Shown here one piece after another: positions 30,027-39,073 of a stretch of DNA of 64,000 bases (position 1 is its first letter; the number at the start of each line of letters is the position of its first letter). Under the pieces are notes generated by a model that did no database searches, was not told the origin of the DNA, and saw only the letters and a program-made list of their open reading frames with translations. Made by a program: the position numbers and the translations under genes. The stretch is from Haloarcula pellucida (GTDB taxonomy: Archaea; Halobacteriota; Halobacteria; Halobacteriales; Haloarculaceae): the NCBI RefSeq assembly GCF_014647235.1, contig NZ_BMOU01000001.1:1190437-1254436 (forward strand), in the 5' to 3' direction.

Positions 30027-30998
30027 CTACGCCGGGACGTTCTCGGCTTCGAGGAGTTCCTTGTAGCGGTTGCGGATGGTGACCTCCGAGATGTTGGCCA
30101 CGTCACCGACTTCGCTCTGGGTGACCTTCTCGTTGGTCAGGAGCGCAGCGGCGTAGACGGCGGCAGCCGCGAGGCCCACCGGCGACTTCCCGGAAAGGAT
30201 GCCCGCCTTGCGAGCGCGTTCGATGAGTTCGCGGGCCTGCCGCTCCGTCTCGTCGCTCAGGCCGAGGTCCGAGACGAACCGGGGGAGGTACTGCTCGGGG
30301 TCCGCCGGCTTGACTTCGAGGTTCAGTTCGCGGACGATGTAGCGGTAGGTCCGGGTCAGTTCCATCTTATCGACCCGGGAGACGACCGCCATCTCGTCGA
30401 GCGAGCGGGGACTCCCCGCCATGCGCGCCGAGGCGTACAGCGCCGACGTCGCGACACCCTCGATGGAACGGCCGGGGAGCAGGTCCTCGTCCAGCGCTCG
30501 GCGGTAGATGACACTCGCCGTCTCGCGGACGTTCTGCGGGAGGCCAAGCGCCGAGGCCATTCGGTCGATCTCGCCGAGCGCCTGCTTGAGGTTGCGCTCT
30601 TTGGAGTCGCGGGTGCGGAACCGCTCGTTCCACGTGCGCAGACGTTGCATCTTCTGGCGCTGGCTGGACGAGAGCGACCGCCCGTAGGCGTCCTTGTTCT
30701 GCCAGCCGATGTTGGTCGACAGGCCCTTATCGTGCATCATGTTCGTCGTCGGCGCGCCGACGCGGGACTTCGAGTCACGCTCCGAGGAGTCGAACGCACG
30801 CCACTCGGGTCCCCGGTCGATACTGTCTTCTTCGACGACGAGCCCACAGTCCTGACAGACCGTCTCGCCGTGTTCGGTGTCTGTCGTGACGTTGCCGCCA
30901 CACTCGGGACAGACGTCCTGCTGTTCTGTCGTCTCCTCGCCGATGTCTCGCTCCTGTACTTGTTCTTCTGTCGTGTTGCGTACTGTGGATTCACTCAT
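30027..30998 (-). CDS. tfb: transcription initiation factor TFB
   Basis: A 323-residue TFIIB homolog that recruits RNA polymerase to TBP-bound promoters. The zinc ribbon CPECGGNVTTDTEHGETVCQ with CGLVV is followed by the B-reader/linker (DRGPEWRAFDSSERDSKSRV) and two cyclin repeats. The second repeat, YLPRFVSDLGLSDETERQAR, leads to TQSEVGDVANISEVTIRNRY, the BRE-binding helix-turn-helix. Haloarchaea have several TFB paralogs, and this is one of them. A TATA element lies about 80 bases upstream. Confidence 0.96.
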   Translation of the reverse strand: MSESTVRNTTEEQVQERDIGEETTEQQDVCPECGGNVTTDTEHGETVCQDCGLVVEEDSIDRGPEWRAFDSSERDSKSRVGAPTTNMMHDKGLSTNIGWQNKDAYGRSLSSSQRQKMQRLRTWNERFRTRDSKERNLKQALGEIDRMASALGLPQNVRETASVIYRRALDEDLLPGRSIEGVATSALYASARMAGSPRSLDEMAVVSRVDKMELTRTYRYIVRELNLEVKPADPEQYLPRFVSDLGLSDETERQARELIERARKAGILSGKSPVGLAAAAVYAAALLTNEKVTQSEVGDVANISEVTIRNRYKELLEAENVPA

Positions 30999-31078
30999 GG
31001 TGGATGTTCCCCGACTGCCGGGTGCGTAATGCTAAAGAACCCTTGCCGGGTTTCTCTTACCAATAGTTAGTTCGACAA

Positions 31079-31087
31079 GTATAAAAA
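31079..31087 (-). promoter_or_regulatory. TATA box of tfb
   Basis: On the minus strand the sequence reads GGTTTTTATACTTG, a strong haloarchaeal TATA element. It lies 81 to 89 bases before the tfb ATG, which implies a 5' leader of about 55 bases. Confidence 0.6.
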
Positions 31088-31440
31088 CCTTTCGCCGAGT
31101 GTGCGCCCTAATCGCATGCAAGCGCCGTGGTAGAAGATATCACGGAAGACCACACCCTCATTTAAACCTGCCGCCTCCCCGGCGCTGTGGCGACGGTGAC
31201 GCCGGGACCGGAGGTCGACCAGTCGTTCATTTCAGGCCCGGTCAGCGGATCATCGACGCCTGTTCGACCGATAGCTCCGCCACGACGTCGGGGAAACCGG
31301 ACGTCAGGACGGTGAGCGGTATCAGGGCCGTGCGGATGCGTTGCCGAAGACGCAGTCAGACCGGTGATGTATAAAAGGGGTTTCCGAACTACGACCGGGT
31401 AGTCATCGAGGTTGCACTCCACATCCGTCTACGTGCGTCG
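31088..31440. other. gene-free stretch between tfb promoter and DUF357
   Basis: No convincing coding frame is present. Two more TATA-like elements are seen: CATTTAAACC near 31160 and, on the minus strand, CCTTTTATAC near 31370. The latter points at the roughly 250 bases to its left. This could be a small RNA gene; nothing known is recognised. Confidence 0.5.
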
Positions 31441-31553
31441 TTTTGGTCACTCTGGGACCGCCAGTATCTCCTCGACGGTGTTCCGGTAGTTCCGCACGTG
31501 GTCCGTACGAGAGACACCGAATGCCGGGGGGTAATTCGGCGGCGCAGACGGCC

Positions 31554-31838
31554 TCAGACCGTGAAAAGATGGCCCTCGGTCGGCACGTCGAACAGGCCAA
31601 TGCGGGCGCCCGCGTCCAGCCACGCGTGCCCGTAGGAGAACGACGCCAGCGCGTTGACGAGGTCGTCCTCCGTGCGGAAATGGCGCCCGTCTTCGAGGTA
31701 CGACGACGCCATCTCTTCGCAGTCGAGCGCGGCGTCGTGCATCGGCGTCCCCTCGGGCGGCGCGATCTCGGCGGCGTCCAGTGCCTCGGCGAGCAGTCCC
31801 TCGTACCGGTCTGTCTTCTCGGTCAGGTCGGCGGCCAT
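31554..31838 (-). CDS. DUF357 family protein
   Basis: A 94-residue helical archaeal protein: MAADLTEKTDRYEGLLAEAL, then MASSYLEDGRHFRTEDDLVN and ALASFSYGHAWLDAGARIGL. The family is of unknown function. Its adjacency to the divergent thioredoxin reductase is visible, with about 100 bases between the starts. Confidence 0.88.
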   Translation of the reverse strand: MAADLTEKTDRYEGLLAEALDAAEIAPPEGTPMHDAALDCEEMASSYLEDGRHFRTEDDLVNALASFSYGHAWLDAGARIGLFDVPTEGHLFTV

Positions 31839-31940
31839 AGCCGGAGCGAGCGACGGCGAGCGTGTAAGCCTGTCGGCGTGGCTGTGTGCCGTCGACACGA
31901 CAGCGCAAGGTAAATACGCCGCTGTGGAGTACCACGGGTA

Positions 31941-32984
31941 ATGACAGACACCGAGGACCACCGCCGACTTATCGTCGCCGGGACCGGCATCGCCGGCCTG
32001 ACAGCGGCCATCTACGCCGCCCGCAGCAACAACGACCCCCTCGTCCTCGAAGGGGACGAACCGGGTGGCCAGTTGACGCTCACGAGCGAAGTCGAGAACT
32101 ACCCCGGCTTCCCCGAGGGCATCTCCGGCCCCGACCTCATCAACGAGATGAAAGCGCAGGCCGAGCAGTTCGGCTCCGACCTGAAACACGGTGTCGTCGA
32201 GAACGTCGACGATTCAGAGCGCCCGTTCCGCGTCGAACTCACCAACGGCGACGTCTACACCTGTGACGCCTTCATCGCCGCCTCGGGTGCCAGCGCCCGC
32301 ACGCTGGGCATCCCCGGTGAAGACGACCTGATGGGCTACGGCGTCTCGACGTGTGCGACCTGTGACGGCGCGTTCTTCCGCGGCGAGGACATGCTGGTCG
32401 TCGGCGGCGGCGACGCCGCCATGGAGGAAGCTCACTTCCTCACGAAGTTCGCCAACAAGGTGTACATCGCCCACCGCCGCGAGGAGTTCCGCGCGGAGGA
32501 CTACTGGATAGACAAGGTCCAGAAGAAGGTCGAGTCGGGCGAGATCGAGATCATGCGCAACACCGAGGTGCTGGAGATGCACGGCTCACCCGAGGACGGC
32601 GTCGACCACGTCACCCTCGCCCGGAACGACGCGGGCCATCCCTCCGAGAAACTCGACGACGACGAGACGGAGGTGTCCGACTTCGACGTGGGCGCCGTGT
32701 TCATCGCCATCGGCCACACGCCGAACACCGACTACCTCGAAGACACGGGGGTCGAACTCGACGAGACGGGCTACATCGTCGCGAAGGGCGGCAAGGGCGG
32801 CGGCCAAACCGCCACGGACGTCCCCGGCCTGTTCGGGGCCGGCGACGTCGTCGACTACCACTACCAGCAGGCCGTCACCGCCGCCGGGATGGGCTGTAAG
32901 GCCGCCATCGACGCCGACGACTACCTCGAAGACCTGCCGGAGAACGAGGAAACCGAGGCCGCCGCCGAAGCAGCGGACGACTGA
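31941..32984 (+). CDS. trxB: thioredoxin reductase-like NAD(P)/FAD oxidoreductase
   Basis: A 347-residue flavoenzyme. The FAD-binding GTGIAGLTAAIYAAR is at 14-28, the redox-active CATC at 138-141 (STCATCDGAFF), the NAD(P) loop VVGGGDAAMEEAHFL, and the C-terminal GLFGAGDVVDYHYQQAVTAA. It reduces thioredoxin-type partners with NAD(P)H. The insert YHYQQ and the acidic C-terminal tail rich in Glu and Ala are haloarchaeal traits. Confidence 0.93.
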   Translation: MTDTEDHRRLIVAGTGIAGLTAAIYAARSNNDPLVLEGDEPGGQLTLTSEVENYPGFPEGISGPDLINEMKAQAEQFGSDLKHGVVENVDDSERPFRVELTNGDVYTCDAFIAASGASARTLGIPGEDDLMGYGVSTCATCDGAFFRGEDMLVVGGGDAAMEEAHFLTKFANKVYIAHRREEFRAEDYWIDKVQKKVESGEIEIMRNTEVLEMHGSPEDGVDHVTLARNDAGHPSEKLDDDETEVSDFDVGAVFIAIGHTPNTDYLEDTGVELDETGYIVAKGGKGGGQTATDVPGLFGAGDVVDYHYQQAVTAAGMGCKAAIDADDYLEDLPENEETEAAAEAADD

Positions 32985-33075
32985 TCGCACCGCTCACGTG
33001 CGGGTGTTTTTCGGCGAATCGCGTGTACACACGGCTCAGTCTGTCTGTATCGTATCAGCGAACGTCTACGGAAAC

Positions 33076-33549
33076 ATGAGGACCATCGAGACGACCATCG
33101 ACGTCGACGCGACCCCCGCAGACGTCTGGGCGACGCTGACCGACTTCGAATCGTACCCCGAGTGGAACCCGTTCGTCACGGCTATCGAGGGGACGCCGAC
33201 AGCGGGCGACCGTCTCGATATTCGCATCGAACCACCCGAGGGGCGCGGCAGGGGATTCAAACCTCGAGTCACGGCCGCCGACCCCGGCGAGCGACTGGCC
33301 TGGCTGGGCCGACTCGGCGTGCCCGGCCTCTTCGACGGCCGCCACGAGTTCCGACTCGAAGAACTCGACGACGGTCGTACTCGACTGCACCACAGTGAGT
33401 CCTTTTCGGGACTGCTGGTCGGTCTCCTCCTCGACGAGGCGAACATCCGCGCTGGCTTCGAGGCGATGAACGAAGCCCTCCGAGCGCGTGTCGAGGGGAC
33501 TGCTCAGACCACGGCGACCGAAACACGGGACGGCGGCGTCGCGGCCTGA
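33076..33549 (+). CDS. SRPBCC (START-like) domain protein
   Basis: A 157-residue single-domain protein. MRTIETTIDVDATPADVWAT, LTDFESYPEWNPFVTAIEG and LHHSESFSGLLVGLLL mark a polyketide-cyclase/dehydrase type SRPBCC fold with a ligand cavity. The ligand is unknown. A frame 26 codons longer exists but the ATG at 33076 fits the family start. Confidence 0.88.
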   Translation: MRTIETTIDVDATPADVWATLTDFESYPEWNPFVTAIEGTPTAGDRLDIRIEPPEGRGRGFKPRVTAADPGERLAWLGRLGVPGLFDGRHEFRLEELDDGRTRLHHSESFSGLLVGLLLDEANIRAGFEAMNEALRARVEGTAQTTATETRDGGVAA

Positions 33550-33625
33550 TTCGGTCAATGACGGCGTGGTAGTCGGCGGACACGAACCCGACAGACCCTT
33601 CCGTCGGGTGGGCGAACGGGTCCGT

Positions 33626-33913
33626 ATGGATAGTGACACTGTCACGCTGACTATCGAAGGCGACGACGCGACCGACGAACTGACCGTTCCCAGCGGCCTG
33701 CTGGACATCCTCCGCGAGGAGGCCGACGAGACGGACCCGCAGGTCGTCGGTGACATCGCGATGTTCGGTCTCGCTCAGCGAATCCACGGCGCCGTCCACC
33801 ACAGTCAGGGCGAACCGGACGAAGAGATTGCGGCGCTCGAAGAACTCACGCTCGACCTCTTCGAGGAGCGCTTCGGCGCGACGTTCGGCGAACTGACCGG
33901 CCACGACCACTGA
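33626..33913 (+). CDS. conserved haloarchaeal-type small acidic protein
   Basis: A 95-residue acidic protein starting MDSDTVTLTIEGDDATDELT, with a beta N-terminus and a helical remainder (SGLLDILREEADETDPQVVG, EEIAALEELTLDLFEERFG). No known domain is recognised. A TATA-like element was not obvious. It lies 77 bases downstream of the SRPBCC gene. Confidence 0.7.
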   Translation: MDSDTVTLTIEGDDATDELTVPSGLLDILREEADETDPQVVGDIAMFGLAQRIHGAVHHSQGEPDEEIAALEELTLDLFEERFGATFGELTGHDH

Positions 33914-33919
33914 CTCGTT

Positions 33920-34594
33920 CTACTCGGTTCGACCGTCTACCGACCACGTCAACAGGACGCCGTCGTCGAGTCGTTCGACGCCGGTGAGGTCCAGTGCCGG
34001 GAAGTCCTCGACGAACCCGTCGCCGTCGGCGAGCGTCGGGGCGTCCCGTCCACCCAAGATTTTCGGCCCGACGAACACGGAGAGCTCGTCGACAAGCCCC
34101 TCCTCGAACAGGCCGAAGATGAGTTCGCCGCCGCCCTCGACCATCAGTTGGTCGACGCCCTCACCCTCTAGTTTGGCGAGTACCGTCGTGAGGTCGACCC
34201 GGTCCTCGCCGGCGGCGATGACGTAGGCGCCCGCGGCCTCCATCTCCTCGATGAAGTCCGTCGGCGCGGCCTCGCTGACGAGCAGATACGTCTCCGCCGA
34301 GCCGTCGAGGACCCTCGCGTCCGGCGGCGTCCGGATGCGCGAGTCGGCGACGACGCGGGCGGGGTTTGCCGGGTCGCCTCGCTCGGTCCGCGCCTCACGA
34401 CGGTCCGGATCGTCGACCGTCAGCGAGGGGTCATCGGCCAACACCGTCCCGACGCCGACCATGACGGCGTCGCTGTCGGCCCGTAACTGGTCGACTCTAT
34501 CGAAGTCGTCGGGCCCGGAGATAGGTATCTGCTCACGGCGCCGCGTAGAGAGCTTTCCGTCGGCACTCATCGCGGCGTTGACGACTACGTGCAT
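33920..34594 (-). CDS. arfC: 2,5-diamino-6-ribosylaminopyrimidinone 5'-phosphate reductase
   Basis: A 224-residue RibD C-terminal-type reductase of archaeal riboflavin and F420 synthesis. It reduces the ribosyl side chain to ribityl using NAD(P)H. VVNAAMSADGKLSTRRREQI, AVMVGVGTVLADDPSLTV and LMVEGGGELIFGLFEEGLVD are signature segments. No deaminase domain is attached, as expected for the archaeal order of reactions. Confidence 0.93.
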   Translation of the reverse strand: MHVVVNAAMSADGKLSTRRREQIPISGPDDFDRVDQLRADSDAVMVGVGTVLADDPSLTVDDPDRREARTERGDPANPARVVADSRIRTPPDARVLDGSAETYLLVSEAAPTDFIEEMEAAGAYVIAAGEDRVDLTTVLAKLEGEGVDQLMVEGGGELIFGLFEEGLVDELSVFVGPKILGGRDAPTLADGDGFVEDFPALDLTGVERLDDGVLLTWSVDGRTE

Positions 34595-34642
34595 ACGACA
34601 CGGCAGGCGAGTAGAGAGGAAACGGGTTTCGGTTCTGGTGAA

Positions 34643-35131
34643 TCAGGTGGTGTTCGCGTCGGGTTTGCTGGCCAGTTTCTCGACGTCGAGTGACTTCTGG
34701 CCGCCGTCTGCGGTCCGCAGACGGAGGGTCGTCCCGTCGAGGACGAGTTCGTCGACGTCGATGGTGGTCTCGCTCGTCCATCCCTTCAGCCGAACCATCC
34801 CCGCCTCGTCGATCTCTATGAACGTCCGCGGGCGTTCGGAGGCCCCCATCGTCCACGTCTCGCCGCCCAGCGAGACCTCCTGACCCCCGGATTTGGCCCA
34901 ATGAAACACGCAGACGTGCTGTTTCCGGGGGTCCTCGCCGCGGTCGTGGTCCACTCGTTCCCACTCCTCGTAGTCGACGCCGAAGTGTGCCGCCCACAGT
35001 TCCAGATACTCGAAGTCGAACCGCTTTTTCCCGCCATCGTCGCGACCGCTCCGCCAGATAACGTGTGCGTCTGATGGTTTCGACCCGAAGAGACTGCCCA
35101 CGTTACGCTCCCCCCGCGCAATCGGTATCAT
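34643..35131 (-). CDS. hypothetical protein (orphan)
   Basis: A 162-residue soluble protein of unknown function, starting MIPIARGERNVGSLFGSKPS. The C-terminal half is beta-rich (GETWTMGASERPRTFIEIDE, then MVRLKGWTSETTIDVDELVL). No domain is recognised. A TATA-like CTATATTAC on the minus strand about 42 bases before the ATG supports expression. The codon use is like that of its neighbours. Confidence 0.65.
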   Translation of the reverse strand: MIPIARGERNVGSLFGSKPSDAHVIWRSGRDDGGKKRFDFEYLELWAAHFGVDYEEWERVDHDRGEDPRKQHVCVFHWAKSGGQEVSLGGETWTMGASERPRTFIEIDEAGMVRLKGWTSETTIDVDELVLDGTTLRLRTADGGQKSLDVEKLASKPDANTT

Positions 35132-35333
35132 GGCTGGGAATTAGAGCCATCAACCGAGCCGATAATGGCGTAATATAGCTCCCTAGACCATACAAACGCC
35201 ACATACGAGACATACAAACTGCGATAGACATTATCAACAATAAAAATATCGGCCGAATTGGTCGCTCGGTGACAGGACCCCCTTCGCGTCGGCCCACAAA
35301 CCCTTTTCAACGCCCCCGCCGAACCCTCCTTCG

Positions 35334-36611
35334 ATGTCTCTCGAAGACCATGTCGAGGAACTCGCCTCCGACCTCGACGTCGACAAAGAGGAGGTCAGAC
35401 GCGACCTGGAGAACCTCGTCGAGTACTCCGTACCGATGGACGAGGCCAAGCAGAGCCTCCGCCGGAAGTACGGTGACGGCGGCGGGAGCGACGGCACCCC
35501 ATCGAGTAAGGCCATCAGCGAGGTCTCGACCGACGACTCGAACGTGACGGTCACCGCCGTGGTACTCACGTCCGGTCGGCGGTCCATCCAGTACAACGGC
35601 GAACAGCACGTCATCCGTGAGGGCGAACTCGCGGACGAATCCGGCACCATCTCCTACACCGCGTGGGACGGCTTCGACGCCGACCTCGAACCCGGCCAGA
35701 CGGTGCAGTTCGGCAACGCTGGCGTCCGCGAGTGGGACGGGAAGCCCGAACTCAACCTCGGCGACAGCACCCAGACGAGCGTCGTCGACGAGACGCTCGA
35801 TATCGACGCCGAGGTCGGCGGCGAGTCGAGTCTCACGGACCTCGAACCCGGCGACCGCGGCATCACCGTCGAAGTGCAGGTCGTAGAGTGCGAGGAGAAA
35901 GTCATCGACGGCCGCGACGGCGAGACGACTATCCTCAGCGGTGTCCTCGGCGACGAGTCGGGACGCCTCCCCTTCACCGACTGGGAACCACACGACGCCA
36001 TCGAGGCAGGCGCTTCGGTCCGCATCGAAGAGACGTTCGTCCGGGAGTTCCGCGGCGCGCCGTCGGTCAACGTCTCCGAGTTCTCGACCGTGACGCCGCT
36101 CTCGGAGTCGGTAGCGGTCGCTGAGGACGCCCCGCGGATGTCCATTCGCGAGGCCGTCGAGAGCGGCGGGCAGTTCGACGTCGAACTCGCCGGCAACGTC
36201 ATCGAGATACGCGACGGGTCCGGCCTCATCGAGCGCTGTCCGGAGTGTGGCCGCGTCATCCAGAACGGCCAGTGTCGCTCCCACGGCGCCGTCGAGGGCG
36301 AGGACGACCTGCGGACCAAAGCGATACTCGACGACGGCACCGCCACCGTTACCGTCATCTTAGACGACGAACTGACCGCCAGAATCTACGGCGGCGACCT
36401 AGAGGACGCTCGCGAACACGCCCGCGACGCGATGGACAAGGAAGTCGTCGCGGACCGCATCGCAGACCGCGTCGTCGGCCTCGAATACGTCGTCCGCGGC
36501 TCGCTCTCGGTCGACGAGTACGGCGCCAACCTCAACGCCAGCGAGTTCAGCGAGTCTGAGGACGACCCGTCGGAGCGTGCGAACACCCTCCTCCGGGAGG
36601 TGGAGGCATGA
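35334..36611 (+). CDS. rpa: replication protein A (single-stranded DNA-binding)
   Basis: A 425-residue RPA. MSLEDHVEELASDLDVDKEE is a helical start, followed by at least two OB folds (VVLTSGRRSIQYNGEQHVI and GITVEVQVVECEEKVIDGRD regions). A zinc finger CPECGRVIQNGQC lies near residue 302. RPA coats ssDNA during replication, repair and recombination. It overlaps the next gene by four bases in the rpa-rpap-rpe arrangement known from Haloferax. Confidence 0.93.
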   Translation: MSLEDHVEELASDLDVDKEEVRRDLENLVEYSVPMDEAKQSLRRKYGDGGGSDGTPSSKAISEVSTDDSNVTVTAVVLTSGRRSIQYNGEQHVIREGELADESGTISYTAWDGFDADLEPGQTVQFGNAGVREWDGKPELNLGDSTQTSVVDETLDIDAEVGGESSLTDLEPGDRGITVEVQVVECEEKVIDGRDGETTILSGVLGDESGRLPFTDWEPHDAIEAGASVRIEETFVREFRGAPSVNVSEFSTVTPLSESVAVAEDAPRMSIREAVESGGQFDVELAGNVIEIRDGSGLIERCPECGRVIQNGQCRSHGAVEGEDDLRTKAILDDGTATVTVILDDELTARIYGGDLEDAREHARDAMDKEVVADRIADRVVGLEYVVRGSLSVDEYGANLNASEFSESEDDPSERANTLLREVEA

Positions 36612-38269
36612 GCGAGTCCGAGGACGGTGGACCGGGCCGCCGCGAGGTCGCCCACCGCCTGTTCGCCGCGGAGTTCGACGATGCGGACTTCTCGTACTCC
36701 GAGTCCGACGAGGAGCGCGCTCCGAACTACGTGGTCACGCCGACCGGCACACGGATCAACCGCCTGTTCGTCGTCGGCGTCCTCACGGAGGTAGAGCAGG
36801 TCAACGAGGAAGTCCTGCGCGCCCGCATCGTCGACCCGACGGGGCCGTTCGTGGTCTACGCCGGTCAGTACCAACCGGACGCGCTGGCGTTCCTCGAATC
36901 GGCGACCCCGCCGATGTTCGTCGCCGTCACCGGGAAGGCCCGCACCTTCGAACCGGAGGACGGCGACCGCGTGTTCACCTCTATCCGGCCCGAGTCCATC
37001 AGCGAGGTGGACGCCGACACGCGGGACCGCTGGGTCGTACAGGCCGCCGAGCAGACCATCGACCGCGTGGCACGGATGGCCAGTGCGAAACAATCGGGGC
37101 TGTCCGGCGACGAACTCCACGCGTCGCTCGTCGAGTCCGGCGTCGACGAGAGTATCGCTGCCGGCATCACCCTCGCGCTGGACCACTACGGGACGACCGG
37201 CGACTACCTGCAGGCGGTTCGTGACCTCTCGCTGGACGCGGCCCGCGTCGTCGCCGACGAACTCGACGAGGTCGGGTCGCTGTCGCTCTCGCCCGACGAC
37301 GGGACCGACGACCCGATTCCGATACTCGCGGAGACGGACCTCGAAACTGCCGCGGCCGCGCCCGAGACGAGCGAGGACTCCGCCGGCGGGGACGCTGCCC
37401 CGGCGACGAGCGAGGCCGATGGCGAGACGACGGATGCCGACACCGAACCGGTGAGTACGGGTTCCGAGACGAGTCCAGCGTCCGACGCTGCAAGCGAGCC
37501 CGTAGAGACGACCGCGTCGGGCGCTGCCGAGACAGCGGACGTGAGCGCAGACGACGACGACGAACTCGGCGACTTCGACACCGACGTGGAGCGTCGCGAC
37601 ACGGCCGACGCGAGCGCAGACGAGGCCGAGACCGTCGAACCGACCGAGACGGCCGGCGACGCGGCCGCCACCGAGACCGGAGCCGCCGACCTCGGTGCCG
37701 ACGAGGACGAGGTCGGCGACTTCGACACCGAGTTCGAACTGGACGAGGACGAGCGCGAGGAGATAGAACAGGAGTACGGGACCGACTTCCAGAGCGGGAC
37801 GGAGGTCGACGAGGCCGGGGCGGCCGGCATCGACACGCCCGACCCCGAGGAACTGGCCGAGGCCGCCGAGTCTGGGGCACCGGCCGGGGCCGCCGACGCG
37901 GAGAGCGCTCCGGACGCTGCCGGTGCACCCGCCGGCGACGAGTCCGTCGAACCCGACGCCGAGGCGGCCACCAGCGACGCGCCCGTCGAGACGCCCGAGA
38001 CGGCCACCGAGGCAGGAGCCGACGAGACGACGCCTGCCGAGTCGGGCGCTGAAGACGCGCCGGACGCCGACGACGTCGACCTCGAAGACGCCGTCATGGA
38101 CGTGATGACGGAGTTGAACGACGGGGGCGGCGCCGACCGCGAGACCGTCCGCTCGACCGTCGTCGAACGGTACGGCGCCGACCCCGACGCCGTCGCGGAC
38201 GCCATTCAGGACGCGCTGATGGGCGGGCGCTGTTACGAACCCGAAGACGGGAAGCTCACCCCCATCTGA
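36608..38269 (+). CDS. rpap: RPA-associated protein
   Basis: A 553-residue protein of the COG3390 family. The OB-like N-terminal half begins REVAHRLFAAEFDDADFSYS and contains RINRLFVVGVLTEVEQVNEE. Residues about 235-485 are a very acidic, alanine- and threonine-rich disordered linker, much longer than the roughly 200-residue core. A helical C-terminal module follows: EDAVMDVMTELNDGGGADRE. It is expected to bind RPA, as shown for Haloferax RPAPs. Confidence 0.9.
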   Translation: MSESEDGGPGRREVAHRLFAAEFDDADFSYSESDEERAPNYVVTPTGTRINRLFVVGVLTEVEQVNEEVLRARIVDPTGPFVVYAGQYQPDALAFLESATPPMFVAVTGKARTFEPEDGDRVFTSIRPESISEVDADTRDRWVVQAAEQTIDRVARMASAKQSGLSGDELHASLVESGVDESIAAGITLALDHYGTTGDYLQAVRDLSLDAARVVADELDEVGSLSLSPDDGTDDPIPILAETDLETAAAAPETSEDSAGGDAAPATSEADGETTDADTEPVSTGSETSPASDAASEPVETTASGAAETADVSADDDDELGDFDTDVERRDTADASADEAETVEPTETAGDAAATETGAADLGADEDEVGDFDTEFELDEDEREEIEQEYGTDFQSGTEVDEAGAAGIDTPDPEELAEAAESGAPAGAADAESAPDAAGAPAGDESVEPDAEAATSDAPVETPETATEAGADETTPAESGAEDAPDADDVDLEDAVMDVMTELNDGGGADRETVRSTVVERYGADPDAVADAIQDALMGGRCYEPEDGKLTPI

Positions 38270-38321
38270 GTCCGTATCCGAGCCGCGCCGTTTTTCTTCC
38301 GCCGTCGCCAACCCGACAGCG

Positions 38322-39071
38322 ATGCGCGTCGAACCGCTCCCGAACGCACCGGCCGCGACCGTCGAGACCGACGGGGAGCGACTGCTGGCCGTCGCCGACT
38401 ACCACGCCGGCATCGAGGCCGGTCTGCGCTACGACGGCGTCGAACTGCAGTCCGCCGCCGACCGACGCCGGGAGCGGTTGCTGTCACTCCTCGACCGGTC
38501 GGGGGCGGACCGACTGGTCGTCCTCGGCGACCTCGGCCACGCCATCGGGTCGCCCTTCGACGACGAACGCGAGGAACTCGCGGCGCTGTTCGACGCCGTC
38601 GACGTGCCGGTGACGCTGGTGAAGGGGAACCACGACGGCGACCTCGAAGGCATCCTCGACGACCTCGCCCCCGGCGTCGAGGTGACGCCGGGCCACGGCA
38701 CCCGCATCGGCGACGTGGGGTTCGTCCACGGGCACACGTGGCCCGCGCCCGACGTACTGCACGCCGAGGTGGTCTGCATGGGCCACGAACACCCCGTCGT
38801 CAGGTTGGAGGACGAGGTGGGCGGCGCTCGCAAGGAACGGGCGTGGCTCCGCGGGTCGCTCGTCGCCGACCCGTTCGCGGACCACGACGGCGTCGCCATC
38901 GAGACGAGCGCGGACCTCGTCGTCTTCCCGGCGTTCAACGACCGCTCGGGCGGAACGTGGGTCAACGTCGAGGGACAGGACTTCCTCGCGCCGTTCCTCC
39001 CTGCGGGGATGGCCGACACGGAAGCGTTCCTGCTCGACGGGACGCGACTCGGGCGGTACCGCCGCGTCTGA
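38322..39071 (+). CDS. rpe: RPA-operon metallophosphoesterase
   Basis: A 249-residue calcineurin-like phosphoesterase. The di-metal ligands are D26 and H28 (ADYHAG), D70 (LGDLGHAIG), N103-H104-D105 (KGNHDGD), a His in FVHGHTWP and the His pair in CMGHEHPVV. In Haloferax the rpe gene follows rpa and rpap in the same way. Its substrate is unknown; a nuclease or phosphatase role in ssDNA metabolism has been supposed. Confidence 0.9.
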   Translation: MRVEPLPNAPAATVETDGERLLAVADYHAGIEAGLRYDGVELQSAADRRRERLLSLLDRSGADRLVVLGDLGHAIGSPFDDEREELAALFDAVDVPVTLVKGNHDGDLEGILDDLAPGVEVTPGHGTRIGDVGFVHGHTWPAPDVLHAEVVCMGHEHPVVRLEDEVGGARKERAWLRGSLVADPFADHDGVAIETSADLVVFPAFNDRSGGTWVNVEGQDFLAPFLPAGMADTEAFLLDGTRLGRYRRV

Positions 39072-39073
39072 GG

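Noticed and set aside
36386..38311. A 641-residue minus-strand frame opposite the RPA-associated protein
   Set aside because: It is an Arg/Gly/Val-rich shadow caused by the low-complexity acidic linker on the other strand.
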